From Phycisphaeraceae bacterium (GTDB taxonomy: Bacteria > Planctomycetota > Phycisphaerae > Phycisphaerales > Phycisphaeraceae), in the NCBI GenBank assembly GCA_020851735.1, contig JADZCD010000010.1:1-64000 (forward strand): DNA of 64,000 nucleotides. The letters are read 5' to 3'. Both the position numbers and the translations under genes were made by a program. The notes below the pieces were generated by a model. The model was not told where the DNA came from, searched no databases, and worked only from the letters and a program-made list of their open reading frames with translations. Each line of letters begins with the position of its first letter. The stretch's first letter is position 1. This document shows positions 24,901 to 34,078 of the stretch, piece after piece.

Positions 24901-26485
24901 GCTGGACCATGATGGCGGTGAAGCGCCGAAACTCGGCGCGGGTGACGTCGCGGCTGCTTTCAAAGAAACGGACCAGGGAGGCGGACTGGTGGTCGCGAAT
25001 ATCGCTGAAAAGATCCACGACGTTGGACATCTGGTTGTTGGCCAGTTTGGAGAACATCAGGTGGCGGGCGCGCAGGTCGCCGTCCTGCTTGACGTAGATC
25101 AGGACCGTCGTCAGGACCAGGCCGCAGAGGATGGTGAGGGCGGCTTCCAGGTGCCGGTAGCGTTCCTGGCGTTCGTCGGGCAACTGGTTGCGCCAGTGGA
25201 GGATGGTTTTGACGGCCAGAATGACCAGGGCCAGGCCGAGGGTGAAGAGGATGGCGGTCAGGCGTTGGCGGGCGATATCGGCCTGCCACTGGTCGGCCTC
25301 GACGTCCAGGCCGATCATCAGAAGCACCTGGCCGGTGCGAGGATCGCGGACGGGGGCAAAGGCGCTGACAAAGGTGCCGTATTCGTCGGTGCAGGGGCCT
25401 TCGGTGAACAGGCTGGCGGTGCGGAAGCTGCCCTGCAGTTCGAGGGTAGGTTGTTGGTAGACGGTGCCGGGGGGGGAGGCGTCCGGGTCGATTTCGTCCA
25501 GGCATTCGGGGCCGAAGACAATCTCCTGGCCGCGCAGGGCCATGCTGTAGATGCTGCGGTGTCCCACGGCGCGGGCATAGGCGCGCATCTGGCTACGGAG
25601 TTCGAGGAAATGGGGATTGGTATTGTCGGACTCGGAGAAGGAAAGGCGTTTGACGTCTTCGGGGTTGATGGTCCAGGCGATGCTCTGGGCCTGGGAGGAG
25701 AGGCGTTGGCGCATCTGCTCGTCGGCGAGGTTGGCGCGCCAGTCGGCGGCGAACCAGCCGCTGACGAGCAGGAGGAGTACGACGGCGGGGGTCAGCCAGC
25801 GTCGCAGGGCGGAGGAGGAATCCTGATTCTGGGCCAGACAATAGGTCATCCAGAAGCCCAGGGCGATCAGGGCGGCACCACCGGCGCGGAGCAACTGGAC
25901 GGGGAATCCCAGGGTGACCTGGAAGGTCTGCTGATTAAGGAAGGAGGCGGGGAGGAGGTCGGCCCGGGGGACGATCAGACCGGTGGCCAAGGCGTAGACG
26001 AATAGCGCCGCGCCCGCCAAGCGCAGCGGCCAGCGTCGGCTGAGGTCGGTCTGCTGCGATTCGTGCCACAGGACCCAAGCGGCGAGCAGACCGCCGGGCA
26101 GGCCCAGGGTGTAGCGGCAGGCGGCGTTGAGCCCATCCATGCCGGCGAGCGCGCCGCAGGCGGCCAAGGCCAGGAAGGGAAGGTAAAGCCAGGGCCGGGG
26201 CGCCGGTTTGGCGTGGGCACGCAAGCCCCGGCGGCCGAACTCCAGCAAGGGCAGGAAAGAGACGGCCAGGAGACCTAAGCGAGCGGCCTTGAAGACGGGG
26301 CTGTCGCCCAGGCTTAAGGCCAGCATGTCCAGCCATTCGTTCAGGCCATGGAGCAAGCCGAACCAGCCCAGCCACGGCCAAACGGACAGGCGATCGAGTT
26401 TTCGGGCCAGGCAAAAGCAGGTGCAGGCCAGCACGATGAAGGACAGGCCGTAGACGAAAAAGATGTAATCAAGCCTTGCCTGCAC
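21971..26485 (-). CDS. Membrane CHASE-PAS-PAS-GGDEF-EAL protein
   Basis: 1504 residues, a c-di-GMP turnover protein in the inner membrane. Order: a set of about seven hydrophobic helices (residues 5-240), a periplasmic segment (about 260-400) with a helix at either side, a CHASE domain (about 460-640, with QPHVGGVGWAPRIP), another helix, two PAS domains (about 790-1035), GGDEF (about 1060-1225) and EAL (about 1235-1480). The GGDEF motif is intact (RLGGDEF), so cyclase activity is possible. The EAL motif is ETL (ESLETLVRWRHP), an accepted variant, and the DDFGTGYSSL and AEGIET loops are kept, so phosphodiesterase activity is likely too. Which dominates cannot be told. Two extracellular sensing regions in one chain is uncommon. 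It precedes the DUF2238 gene on the same strand. Confidence 0.92.
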   Translation of the reverse strand: MQARLDYIFFVYGLSFIVLACTCFCLARKLDRLSVWPWLGWFGLLHGLNEWLDMLALSLGDSPVFKAARLGLLAVSFLPLLEFGRRGLRAHAKPAPRPWLYLPFLALAACGALAGMDGLNAACRYTLGLPGGLLAAWVLWHESQQTDLSRRWPLRLAGAALFVYALATGLIVPRADLLPASFLNQQTFQVTLGFPVQLLRAGGAALIALGFWMTYCLAQNQDSSSALRRWLTPAVVLLLLVSGWFAADWRANLADEQMRQRLSSQAQSIAWTINPEDVKRLSFSESDNTNPHFLELRSQMRAYARAVGHRSIYSMALRGQEIVFGPECLDEIDPDASPPGTVYQQPTLELQGSFRTASLFTEGPCTDEYGTFVSAFAPVRDPRTGQVLLMIGLDVEADQWQADIARQRLTAILFTLGLALVILAVKTILHWRNQLPDERQERYRHLEAALTILCGLVLTTVLIYVKQDGDLRARHLMFSKLANNQMSNVVDLFSDIRDHQSASLVRFFESSRDVTRAEFRRFTAIMVQQPHVGGVGWAPRIPAADKNKFEKQIRDDGMTDFGVFHFDAQGQKRPVPPADVYYPICYVEPYAEIKSVLGFDVQTEPARWAAAQTALQRQMPTATDPIHRLSNQELAVNVYMPVFPGETILADDEILGSADPSGLVYITLRLNKILEKSFHPASPTLETAVADFYQLEENAPPRFLVSSLPRADASPLERTPLLQGHAFDFGAVHPLFMFGKAYALVIRPGPVFLAAYASHAWGLTALVGLLLTALTALFIDFLSNRRVDLEKIVRVRTEELRASEESYRRQFADNSAVMFMLDPADGRFLDANAAALAFYGYTREQMLALHISQINTLPPAQLRHIIGSIVAGQKKQFEFQHRLADGSLRDVEASVSLIRFGHRQVLHSIITDITPRKQAEVAVRQLSRAVEQTPTSVVITDLEGKITFVNQAFCRVTGYTEQEALGQNPRVLKSGLMPAAVYKELWDTIKAGREWRGELQNRRKNGQLYWELAVISPLTDGRGNITHYLAVKDDITVRKQMEDELRSAARTDKLTGLPNRAMLGDRLQQAVLRARRMQDYRFAVLFLDFDRFKNINDSLGHESGDQLLQEIAIRLRAVIREGDSLSSQAGEHTTARLGGDEFVVLLDGIQESADAQIVADRLLEAFALPYRLGGREVYATASIGIVTSANAADTAEGILRDADTAMYEAKLAGKGRYVTFDVSMRDRVQNRLHLENDLRKALESDQLFLVYQPIVSLRTGEVESLETLVRWRHPQRGLISPGEFIPIAEDTGLIIPIGEWVLRESCRQFSLWRQDLGPAAPRGISVNLSRNQLLLPNLPDTIRRILAETSVPPQCLHLEITESAVMRDVDLATRILRAVKEVGVKLDMDDFGTGYSSLACLHQFPIDVLKIDRSFVANIDRGKDFAALVHAVTQLAGNMGIPVVAEGIETADQVLILQSLECDFGQGYFFSSPLAAAQIPNLKISPGLLQGLAPKPAAAANPPT

Positions 26486-27017
26486 CGGTATGCAATCCCC
26501 TAGTTATTCCCGGATCACGACGATGGCGACACAGCCTGCAGCGATAGACGGATTGGAACTCCAGATACAGTTAAAATCGGCTGGTTAGAGGCGGGCCATT
26601 ATGCAACCCGGGGTAACCGGCGTGGAAATGCGCGCGGGCGCGGTCATCCTGACAAAGGGCAGACCAAATCCTGCCTGCGAGTCCACAGTTGTAGTTTCCG
26701 GGCAGGGCGGGCCGGCGACAGGGGCTGATAAATACAGCCGTAGTGGTCAGCGAAGGCGGGGGCGGGTCGGAGGCGTCGTGGGGGGCGGTCAAACGGCGAA
26801 GTTATGCCAACGGCTTGGGCTGCGAAGTGGTCTAAACGCGCTTGCGTAGAGGCTGATTGGACAGCCGGAGCTGGGCTGCGGAGGCGGTCCACGGCGGCGG
26901 CGGGTATGGGCCGGGGGCGGTGCGAAAAGGGTGGGCTGTGGTACACTTGCCTAAGTTGCGGCGTTTTAACGCGCGCTGTTCGGCTGGTTTATCCAAGAAA
27001 AGAGTTCTTCCCGCTCC
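26486..27017. other. Divergent promoter region, no gene seen
   Basis: About 530 bases between the divergent GGDEF/EAL and DEAD-box helicase genes. I see no credible coding frame, tRNA or long inverted repeat, and none of the hairpin families. It must carry two promoters; a TTTATCC-like AT patch sits just before the helicase gene. Confidence 0.45.
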
Positions 27018-28532
27018 ATGCCATTTAAAACCCTAAGGCTCATCGAGCCACTGCTCCGGGCTGTACACGCGGAGGGCTACACCCTGCCCACCGCCATTCA
27101 GCAACAGGCCATCCCTCACGTATTGGAGGGGCGGGACCTTTTGGGCAGCGCCCAGACGGGGACGGGCAAGACGGCGGCGTTCGCGCTGCCGATTCTGCAA
27201 CGGCTGCACACGGCGGGAGGGGCTAAAGCGGAGAAGCTGGCGGAGGGCAGCGGGCCCAAGGCGCATACGGGGCATGCGGCGCCGGCGGGCGGACATCATC
27301 GGCAGGCTGGGCATGGGCCGAGGGTTGAGCGCGGGGGCGGCCACGAGGGGGCGCGGCGGCCGATCCGGGCTTTGATTCTGACGCCCACGCGCGAGCTGGC
27401 GGCGCAGATCGGCGAGAGCTTCGGGGTGTACGGGCGGCATCTGCATTTGCGGCACACGGTGATCTACGGCGGGGTGGGGCAGGGGCCGCAGGCGGCGGCG
27501 CTGCGGCGGGGCGTGGACATTCTGGTGGCGACGCCGGGGCGGCTGCTGGACCTGCTTAATCAGCGTTTGCTGACGTTGCGGGACGTGGAGATTTTTGTTT
27601 TAGACGAAGCGGACCGGATGTTGGACATGGGGTTCATTCACGACATCCGCAAGGTGATCGGGCAGATTCCCGCCCAGCGGCAGACGCTGCTGTTTTCGGC
27701 GACGATGCCCAAGGAGATCCGGGCGATGGCCAACCAGGTGCTCACGCACCCGGTGCAGGTGAGCGTGCCGGCGGAATCACCGGCGGCGGACACGGTGGCG
27801 CAGGCGCTGTATTTCATTGAGCCGGCGCGAAAGCTGGAGCTGCTCGAGCACCTGCTCGAGGAGCCGGGGGTGACGCGGGCGCTGGTGTTCACGCGGACCA
27901 AGCGCGGGGCGGACCGGGTGGTGCATCGGCTGGTGCACGCGGGGGTGGAGGCGGAGGCGATTCATTCGGATAAATCGCAGAACGCGCGGCAGAAAGCGCT
28001 GGAGAACTTTAAGCGCAACCGGACGCGGGTGCTGGTGGCCAGCGACATCGCGGCCCGGGGGCTGGACGTGGACAATATTTCGCACGTGATCAACTACGAC
28101 ATGCCCGGCGACGCGGAGACGTATGTGCATCGCATCGGGCGCACGGGCCGGGCGGGGGCGCAAGGGAAGGCGATATCGCTGTGCACGCGTGAGGAGCAGG
28201 GCGAGCTGCGGCAGGTCGAAAAGCTGCTGGGCAGGCGCATTACGGTGCTCAACCACAAGCTCGCGCCGGCGCCGGCGGCGGCGAAGCCAGCGCCCAAGCA
28301 CCAGGCTCACGGGCACGCTCCCGCGCGGGCTGCGGCTCATTCCACGACTTACTCCTCGCATTCGGCGCCGCGGGCCACGGGGGCGCACGCGAAGGCTGCG
28401 CCCAAGGAGCAGGAGAAGAAGACGGGGCAGGCGGCGCACGGCGGGCACAGCGGCGGAGGGCAGAAAAGCCCGTTCTGGCGGGGCAAGCGGCGCGGCGGCA
28501 GGCCGTCGTCGCGGCCGCATCGCAAGCACTAG
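27018..28532 (+). CDS. DEAD-box RNA helicase, RhlE-like
   Basis: 504 residues. It unwinds RNA duplexes with ATP, in ribosome assembly or RNA decay. Motifs in order: Q motif [19 protein letters not shown] (45-52), Ia PTRELA, Ib [34 protein letters not shown]. Between I and Ia there is an extra stretch of about 48 residues (67-114), rich in Gly, His and charged residues, absent from typical relatives. The C-terminal tail from about 415 is basic and rich in Ala, His, Lys and Gly, as in RNA-binding tails. No clear Shine-Dalgarno is seen before the ATG. The insertion resembles the C-terminal tail in composition. Neighbours give no further clue. Confidence 0.95.
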   Translation: MPFKTLRLIEPLLRAVHAEGYTLPTAIQQQAIPHVLEGRDLLGSAQTGTGKTAAFALPILQRLHTAGGAKAEKLAEGSGPKAHTGHAAPAGGHHRQAGHGPRVERGGGHEGARRPIRALILTPTRELAAQIGESFGVYGRHLHLRHTVIYGGVGQGPQAAALRRGVDILVATPGRLLDLLNQRLLTLRDVEIFVLDEADRMLDMGFIHDIRKVIGQIPAQRQTLLFSATMPKEIRAMANQVLTHPVQVSVPAESPAADTVAQALYFIEPARKLELLEHLLEEPGVTRALVFTRTKRGADRVVHRLVHAGVEAEAIHSDKSQNARQKALENFKRNRTRVLVASDIAARGLDVDNISHVINYDMPGDAETYVHRIGRTGRAGAQGKAISLCTREEQGELRQVEKLLGRRITVLNHKLAPAPAAAKPAPKHQAHGHAPARAAAHSTTYSSHSAPRATGAHAKAAPKEQEKKTGQAAHGGHSGGGQKSPFWRGKRRGGRPSSRPHRKH

Positions 28533-28709
28533 ATACCCTTGGACTCTGACGCATTCTGGCGGCTATGATTTCCGCGGATGGGGGAACTAAAGCGTTCCAC
28601 CCTGGCGGTTGCGCTATGACCAGCGATGGGCGGGCGTTTGGCTCCTGTCCCGGCGGTGGCAGGCGCGGCACAGGAGCAGCGGCGACGCCATCAGGAAGGG
28701 CCAAGGGTG

Positions 28710-29933
28710 ATGACGCAGACAGAGCCGGCAGGCACGACATCGGCAGGGCTGCGGCTGGGGGAGCGGCGGAGCGTGATCCGTGAGCTGGCGGTTGTGTTTC
28801 TGCGCCTGGGTTTGACGGCGTTCGGCGGGCCGGCGGCGCACGTGGCGATGATGGAAGACGAGGTGGTGGTGCGGCGGCGTTGGCTGACGCGGGAGCGATT
28901 TTTGGATTTACTGGGGGCGACGAATCTGATTCCGGGCCCGAACTCCACGGAGATGGCGATTCACGTGGGGCTCGAGCGTGGAGGGGTGGCGGGTCTGCTG
29001 ACGGCGGGAGTGTGTTTTATCTTGCCGGCCGCGGTGATCGTGGGCGTGATCGCGTGGGCATATGTGCAATGGGGATCGCTGCCGGAGGCGGCGGGGATTT
29101 TATATGGGATAAAGCCGGTGGTGGTGGCGATTGTGGGGCAGGCGTTGTGGCGGCTGGGGCGCAGCGCGTTAAAGAATGAATGGTTGGCGGGTTTGGGGGT
29201 GGCGGCGGTGGCGTTGGGATTGGCGGGGGTGCATGAGTTATTAATCTTGTTTGGAGCGGGGGTGATTGCGGTGGTGGTTGAAGTGTTTAAGCTGCGCCGG
29301 TCGCCGGGAGGGATGGCAGCGCTGGGGATAGGCGCAGGGCCGATGTGGGCGGCGTGTCCGGGGTTGATTTCAGGGGCACTTCCGGGGGCGGGGGTGATTC
29401 CGGGGGTGTGGCCGGTGTTTTTATTTTTTCTGAAGGTCGGGTCGGTGTTGTTCGGCAGCGGGTATGTGTTGCTGGCGTTTTTGCGGGCGGACCTGGTGGA
29501 GCGATGGGGGTGGTTAACGGAAGCGCAGTTGCTGGACGCGGTGGCGGTGGGGCAATTCACGCCGGGGCCGGTGTTCACGACGGCGACGTTTATCGGATAT
29601 CTGCTGGGGGGAGTGAAGGGTGCGGTGGCGGCGACGGTGGGGATTTTTCTGCCGGCGTTTGTCTTGGTGTGGCTCAGCGGGCCATGGATTCCCAGAATGC
29701 GCCGGTCGAAGACGATGGGGGCGCTTTTGGACGGAGTAAACGTGGGGTCGCTGGCGCTGATGGCGGTGGTGACGGTGAGGCTGGGGCAAGCGGCGATTAT
29801 TGATCCATGGACGGTGGTGCTGGCGATCGGCAGCGGGGTGGCGCTGCTTGGATTTGGAGTTAATTCAACGTGGCTGATTTTGGGCGGCGGGTTGGCGGGG
29901 TGGATGGGAAGTTGGGTGGGCGGGGTGGGGTGA
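28710..29933 (+). CDS. chrA: Chromate transporter, CHR family
   Basis: 407 residues, starting at MTQTEP after an AAGGG site; an upstream ATG at 28626 has no better support. The protein is a two-domain CHR transporter. The first CHR half starts with FLRLGLTAFGGPAAHVAMM and carries LLGATNLIPGPNSTEMAIHVG. The second repeats this as FLKVGSVLFGSGYVLLAFL and QLLDAVAVGQFTPGPVFTTATFIG. Each half has about six hydrophobic segments; CHR proteins export chromate from the cytoplasm. Between the halves, residues encoded by 29378-29407 (ALPGAGVIPGV) come from an ACTTCCGGGGG repeat, so the linker seems repeat-derived. The gene family is certain; chromate as the real substrate is inferred from family. Confidence 0.9.
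   Translation: MTQTEPAGTTSAGLRLGERRSVIRELAVVFLRLGLTAFGGPAAHVAMMEDEVVVRRRWLTRERFLDLLGATNLIPGPNSTEMAIHVGLERGGVAGLLTAGVCFILPAAVIVGVIAWAYVQWGSLPEAAGILYGIKPVVVAIVGQALWRLGRSALKNEWLAGLGVAAVALGLAGVHELLILFGAGVIAVVVEVFKLRRSPGGMAALGIGAGPMWAACPGLISGALPGAGVIPGVWPVFLFFLKVGSVLFGSGYVLLAFLRADLVERWGWLTEAQLLDAVAVGQFTPGPVFTTATFIGYLLGGVKGAVAATVGIFLPAFVLVWLSGPWIPRMRRSKTMGALLDGVNVGSLALMAVVTVRLGQAAIIDPWTVVLAIGSGVALLGFGVNSTWLILGGGLAGWMGSWVGGVG
29378..29407 (+). repeat. G-rich ACTTCCGGGGG repeat inside chrA
   Basis: ACTTCCGGGGG followed by a G-run and a second ATTCCGGGGG word, inside the linker codons of chrA. The frame is kept. Confidence 0.72.
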
Positions 29934-29977
29934 GAGTTGGGGAGTTCTCGGGCGGGGAGATTGAGGCGATACGAAGA

Positions 29978-30005
29978 ATGCCCAGGGATTTCTTCCCTGG
30001 GCTTT
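29978..30005 (+). repeat. Hairpin repeat family C
   Basis: Arms GCCCAGGGA and TCCCTGGGC around a TTTCT-type loop, followed by TTTA, 45 bases after chrA. It may terminate chrA. Confidence 0.85.
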
Positions 30006-30029
30006 AGTCTTAATTTGCGAGTTTTAGGG

Positions 30030-30057
30030 CAACCCACGGATTTGATCCGTGGGCTTC
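30030..30057 (+). repeat. Hairpin repeat family B, inverted orientation
   Basis: Arms CCCACGGAT and ATCCGTGGG around TTG, followed by CTTC; right-hand orientation. Confidence 0.87.
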
Positions 30058-30317
30058 GGCGGCGGCGGCGGCTGGGGGGAAGGACGGGGCGGGCTTTCCC
30101 AGGTTCTCCATCTTCACGGGGGAAGCGGGTGCAATTTCGTCAGAGCTTTTCGGAAATCGGTCATTTTCATCTGCTCATTTTGCTTTCTGAAGTTTGGGGT
30201 TCCTAGAATCGGCCAATTAAGTTGGACTGGAGTTAACACTTTTCTGGTCGCGGCGACTTGCCGGCCTAAGTCAGGCAGTGATTTCCCTGGTTAAAAATTT
30301 GTTGTAAAGGCAACCCC

Positions 30318-33300
30318 ATGAGACTTTGTGTTGTTCCCGCGCGATGGGTGGTGATTGGCTTGGCGGTATTAGCGGTAGGAGGAGGAAGCGGGCTGGCGTG
30401 GGCGGATGGCGCGGGGACGGTGCGGACGTGGACGGGGGATGCGCAGAATTCGAATTTCGGCACGGCGGGCAACTGGAGCGGCGGGGTGGTGCCGGGCGCG
30501 GGGGACACGGCGTTTTTTAACAGCATCTGGCAAAACGGGATTCAATATCCGTCGGGGATCGTGAATTTTTACCCGGCGGAGCCGGCGGAGGGATATTGGT
30601 ACGTCAGGCAGGATTTAGGGCGGCTGGTGGTGGGTAATGACGACGTGCTCATGGGCACGCCCAATTACAACTATGGCTTGATTCTGGAGTTGCCTGACGG
30701 GGCGGAGGCGGGGCTAAGCGTGGCGGGGGGCGCGGGCGAAACGGGGCGGCTGACGCTCAACAGCACCATCTACATATATTCGCCGAACATCGACATCGGC
30801 ACGGGGGACGGGGCGACGGGGTCGCTGCGGCTGGGCAACGCGTACGTGCAGGCCCGCCCGTTCGACTGGATGACGGAGGGAACGGTGAACGTGGGCAACG
30901 CCACGGGGAGCGGAGAGGTGATCGTCGGGTACAACTCGAATTGGGCCTACCTGGCGGCCCCGACGCTGACCATGACCAACGCGGAGGTGAAGATCGAGTA
31001 TGGCTGGATCCAGAGCCAGAACATTCAGATCAATGAATCAAGCCACTTGTCCCTTAATAGTCAGAGCAGTGAGCTGTACCTGTCCTCGGTGGACAGCGTC
31101 GGCGGCAGCGGGGGCTGGGGGAACGTGAACTGGAGCAAGGGGCGGATCACGATCCAAGGGGATCTAAGCACGAGCCAAGCGGGCATGAAAAGTCTGCTGG
31201 GCGGCGGGGGTGACGACCAGACGCTGGACGGGCAGCGCTGGCTGCAGGTGGAGGGGACCACGCAGGTGGCGGATGGGACGACGCTGACGATCGCGGGCCA
31301 GGACGAATACTGGTACGGCGACTACTACTTCAACCCCCATTTTTCGACGTATGGCCTGGAGACCTTCGCGGCGGCGCCGGTGCCGGCGCAGCTGGCTGAG
31401 AATTCCTGGATTACACTGGAGGCTGGGTACGGGCAGGCGTATCAGACGGCGGAGGACGTATTTCTAAACGATTACGTGGCGGGGGCGAGCTGGAACGACG
31501 AGGCAGAGCAGTGGTACATCCCCAACGGGAGCACGGTTTACGCGGTGGCGGACAGCGATCCGGTGTCGGCCTATCAACTGACGGCGGCGGTGACGACGCA
31601 GCAGATGGTTGAGACAACGAATCTGAAGTTTGTTTCCGGCGGCATCAACATCAACGGCAGTCAAGGGCTGGAGATCGGCCCGAGCGGGCCGATCCGTGAC
31701 GCGGCCAACGGAGATCTGACGCTCAGTCGAGGCAAGAACCTTGGCGTCAGCGCGGAGGTGAACATCCAGAACGGGGCGACGTTGACCTTAAGCGGCGGGA
31801 AGTTGAACGTGGGGGCGGTGAATCGGGCGGCGGCATTCGACGACGAGAACGGCACGCACGCGGCGGGGGTGTTTGATTACCAGCACGGCAGCCTGCATCT
31901 GCAGAGTCAGGACGTGGAGGTCGGCCCGGGCGGGCTGCTGAGCGACGGGGACGTGACGCTGGCGAGCCTAGGCTGGTACAGCGACCCGCAGACCGGCTAC
32001 TGGACCGAAAAGACGATGAGTATCTACACCGAGCGGAACACGGTGATCCGGCCGGGGTTCACGCTGACGATTGACGGGGGGACGCTGCAGACTCTGGACC
32101 TGCTGACGGAAAGCGACCCGGACGGCGTGCTGGCGGACGGACAGTTGGTGTTCAACAGCGGCACGTTGACGCTCAATCGGCCCGACGGCATACAGGTGGG
32201 TCCGGGGGGCACGCTGGCGGATGGGGACCTGACGCTGGGGAGCGGGCGGATTCTGAACGTGGTGACGGCGAACCTGGCGGCCAACAGCAAGATCGTCGTG
32301 GACGGGGGCACGTTCAACGCGTATCAGTCCCTGACGCGCGGGCAAGGCGCGGGGGTTGAATTTCACACAGGCAATCTGGCCTTGGGCGGCGCGGTGGAGC
32401 TGACCGCGGGCGGGCTGCTGGGCGCTGGGCTGCACACGACCCAAGGATCCAACGTTTACTTCAACGGCGACACCCAGGGCGGAACGATGCCGACGCTGAC
32501 GGTCAAATCCGACGGCGTGGTGACGGTGGGGACGCAGGGAAGCACCGACTGGAATTATCTTTACGCGGCGTATCTGAAGATGGAAGCGGGAGCCACGTTT
32601 CATTTTTACAGCGGCACACTGGGCTTAGGCGCCACCAGCTACGAGGGCGGGCAAGCGGTGATCACGCTGGACAGCGGCGGGGCGCTGGCGGACCTGACGC
32701 AACTGACGGCCAACAAATCCCTGATCCTTTACGCCAACCGGACGGACCTGGCGGCGGGATCGTTCCTGAAGATCAACGGGGGGTATCTGTCCAACTCCAA
32801 CGGCAGCCTGCACCTTAAGGGCGGGGCGACGCTGCTGGTCAGCGGCGGAACATTCAACACCCGCCAACTGCAGATCGAAGCGGGGGCGCAGCTGAATTAC
32901 ACGGGGGGCGCGTTCAATGGCGGGCAGGTGACCAATCAGGGGACGATCAACGCCAGTGTGGCGGCCGGACAACAGACCCTGACGGGCCAGATCAACAATC
33001 AAGGCTGGATGAACGTGCTGGGCGTTTCGACCGATCCGAAAGCCAACGTGCTGACGATCGCCGGGGCGCTGACGAACAATAAATCGTTGAACGTCACGTT
33101 CGCCACGCTCAAGATCGACGGGCCGTTCACCAACAACGGGACGATGAACGTGTTTGAGGGTGCGATTTACGTGCATGATTTTATCAACAACGGGCTGTTG
33201 ATCTCCGATCCTTCGGAATTTCACCTGACGAACCTGATTGTGACGGCCAACGGAGCGATCCAAGGCGAAGCGGGGGACATTTTCATCATTGAAGGCGACT

Positions 33301-33713
33301 TCACCAACGAAGCGACGGATGCGACGGCGTGGGACGCCAAGGACATCACGTTCCACTTCGCGGGGGCGGGGACGCACAACATCGTGAACCCCGAAGGCTT
33401 CGCGGCGCCGCTGGGCAAGCTGGTGTTGGACGCGGGCGGGCAGCTGGAATTCACCGGCCCGCTGGTGGTGGCGGCGCTGGTGTTGCCGGACGGGTTGGAG
33501 CAACTGACGGGCTTGGGTGAGCAGACGATCAGGGCGGACCAGATCACGCTGGGCGGGGACACGTACAACCTGCATGACGAAGGGGATCTAATTGCGCTCA
33601 ACGGTCTAGCTGGCGGAGAAGGCGCCCCGTTCCAGCCGCGCCTTGTGCCGGAGCCCGGTACGCTGGCGCTGCTGGCGATGGGTTGGATGGGAATGATTCG
33701 CCGCAGACGTTAA
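30318..33713 (+). CDS. Giant PEP-CTERM protein with repeated beta-strand domain
   Basis: 1131 residues. A signal peptide (residues 8-30) leads into a segment beginning TVRTWTGDAQNSNFGTAGNW, typical of autotransporter-associated beta-helix passenger repeats. The body is composed of recurring units such as NGATLTLSGGKLNVG and GGTLQTLDL, consistent with a long right-handed beta-helix. The C-terminus has VPEPGTLALLAMGWMGMIRRRR, a full PEP-CTERM tag. The protein is expected on or outside the cell surface. A Rho-independent terminator follows. Upstream (29934-30317) lie two hairpins and no other gene. A ligand or enzymatic role is not visible. Confidence 0.92.
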   Translation: MRLCVVPARWVVIGLAVLAVGGGSGLAWADGAGTVRTWTGDAQNSNFGTAGNWSGGVVPGAGDTAFFNSIWQNGIQYPSGIVNFYPAEPAEGYWYVRQDLGRLVVGNDDVLMGTPNYNYGLILELPDGAEAGLSVAGGAGETGRLTLNSTIYIYSPNIDIGTGDGATGSLRLGNAYVQARPFDWMTEGTVNVGNATGSGEVIVGYNSNWAYLAAPTLTMTNAEVKIEYGWIQSQNIQINESSHLSLNSQSSELYLSSVDSVGGSGGWGNVNWSKGRITIQGDLSTSQAGMKSLLGGGGDDQTLDGQRWLQVEGTTQVADGTTLTIAGQDEYWYGDYYFNPHFSTYGLETFAAAPVPAQLAENSWITLEAGYGQAYQTAEDVFLNDYVAGASWNDEAEQWYIPNGSTVYAVADSDPVSAYQLTAAVTTQQMVETTNLKFVSGGININGSQGLEIGPSGPIRDAANGDLTLSRGKNLGVSAEVNIQNGATLTLSGGKLNVGAVNRAAAFDDENGTHAAGVFDYQHGSLHLQSQDVEVGPGGLLSDGDVTLASLGWYSDPQTGYWTEKTMSIYTERNTVIRPGFTLTIDGGTLQTLDLLTESDPDGVLADGQLVFNSGTLTLNRPDGIQVGPGGTLADGDLTLGSGRILNVVTANLAANSKIVVDGGTFNAYQSLTRGQGAGVEFHTGNLALGGAVELTAGGLLGAGLHTTQGSNVYFNGDTQGGTMPTLTVKSDGVVTVGTQGSTDWNYLYAAYLKMEAGATFHFYSGTLGLGATSYEGGQAVITLDSGGALADLTQLTANKSLILYANRTDLAAGSFLKINGGYLSNSNGSLHLKGGATLLVSGGTFNTRQLQIEAGAQLNYTGGAFNGGQVTNQGTINASVAAGQQTLTGQINNQGWMNVLGVSTDPKANVLTIAGALTNNKSLNVTFATLKIDGPFTNNGTMNVFEGAIYVHDFINNGLLISDPSEFHLTNLIVTANGAIQGEAGDIFIIEGDFTNEATDATAWDAKDITFHFAGAGTHNIVNPEGFAAPLGKLVLDAGGQLEFTGPLVVAALVLPDGLEQLTGLGEQTIRADQITLGGDTYNLHDEGDLIALNGLAGGEGAPFQPRLVPEPGTLALLAMGWMGMIRRRR

Positions 33714-33737
33714 AGGTTGGGTTGAGCGCGTATTTGT

Positions 33738-33771
33738 GAAAGGGCCCGGATGAGAGCCGGGCCTTTTTTAT
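33738..33771 (+). terminator. Rho-independent terminator
   Basis: Arms AGGGCCCGG and CCGGGCCT-type around ATGAGAG, followed by a T-run, 25 bases after the giant PEP-CTERM gene. Confidence 0.85.
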
Positions 33772-33875
33772 TGGGAGGCAGCGGGCGCGAGGCGCGAGGT
33801 ATACTGCAAGGATTCGGGACGATGCGCGGCGAGGGTGAGGCGCGAAAGAGGACCTGTGGGAGCAATTGGATACAT

Positions 33876-33903
33876 TTCCCAGGGCCCGGAGGCCCTGGGC
33901 TTT
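33876..33903 (+). repeat. Hairpin repeat family C, stem variant
   Basis: Arms CCCAGGGCC and GGCCCTGGG around CGGA, followed by CTTT. The inner stem is GC-extended in place of the A/T loop of other copies. Confidence 0.83.
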
Positions 33904-33948
33904 GGAGAGGACCGCAAGAGGGATGTTTGAGGGGAGGGCGTTGGGGGA

Positions 33949-33976
33949 CGCGGCGATCTGCGATCGCCCGCTAAAC
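33949..33976 (+). repeat. Hairpin repeat family A, inverted
   Basis: Arms GGCGATC and GATCGCC around TGC, with CGC before and GCTAAAC after; the reverse complement of the copy at 1671. Confidence 0.88.
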
Positions 33977-33998
33977 GAGCAGACGAATCCGCAAGCGC

Positions 33999-34031
33999 CG
34001 GGGTTCAGGGGTTCAGGGGTTCAGGGGTTCC
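33999..34031 (+). repeat. Tandem octamer GGGGTTCA, about 4 copies
   Basis: A period-8 G-rich array that leads into TTCCGGGG words, ending about 50 bases before the GH65 start. Each unit has four G in a row. Confidence 0.82.
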
Positions 34032-34078
34032 GGGGTTTGGGAGTTCCGGGGGGGGCGTTGGCGAGGAGAGATTGATCT

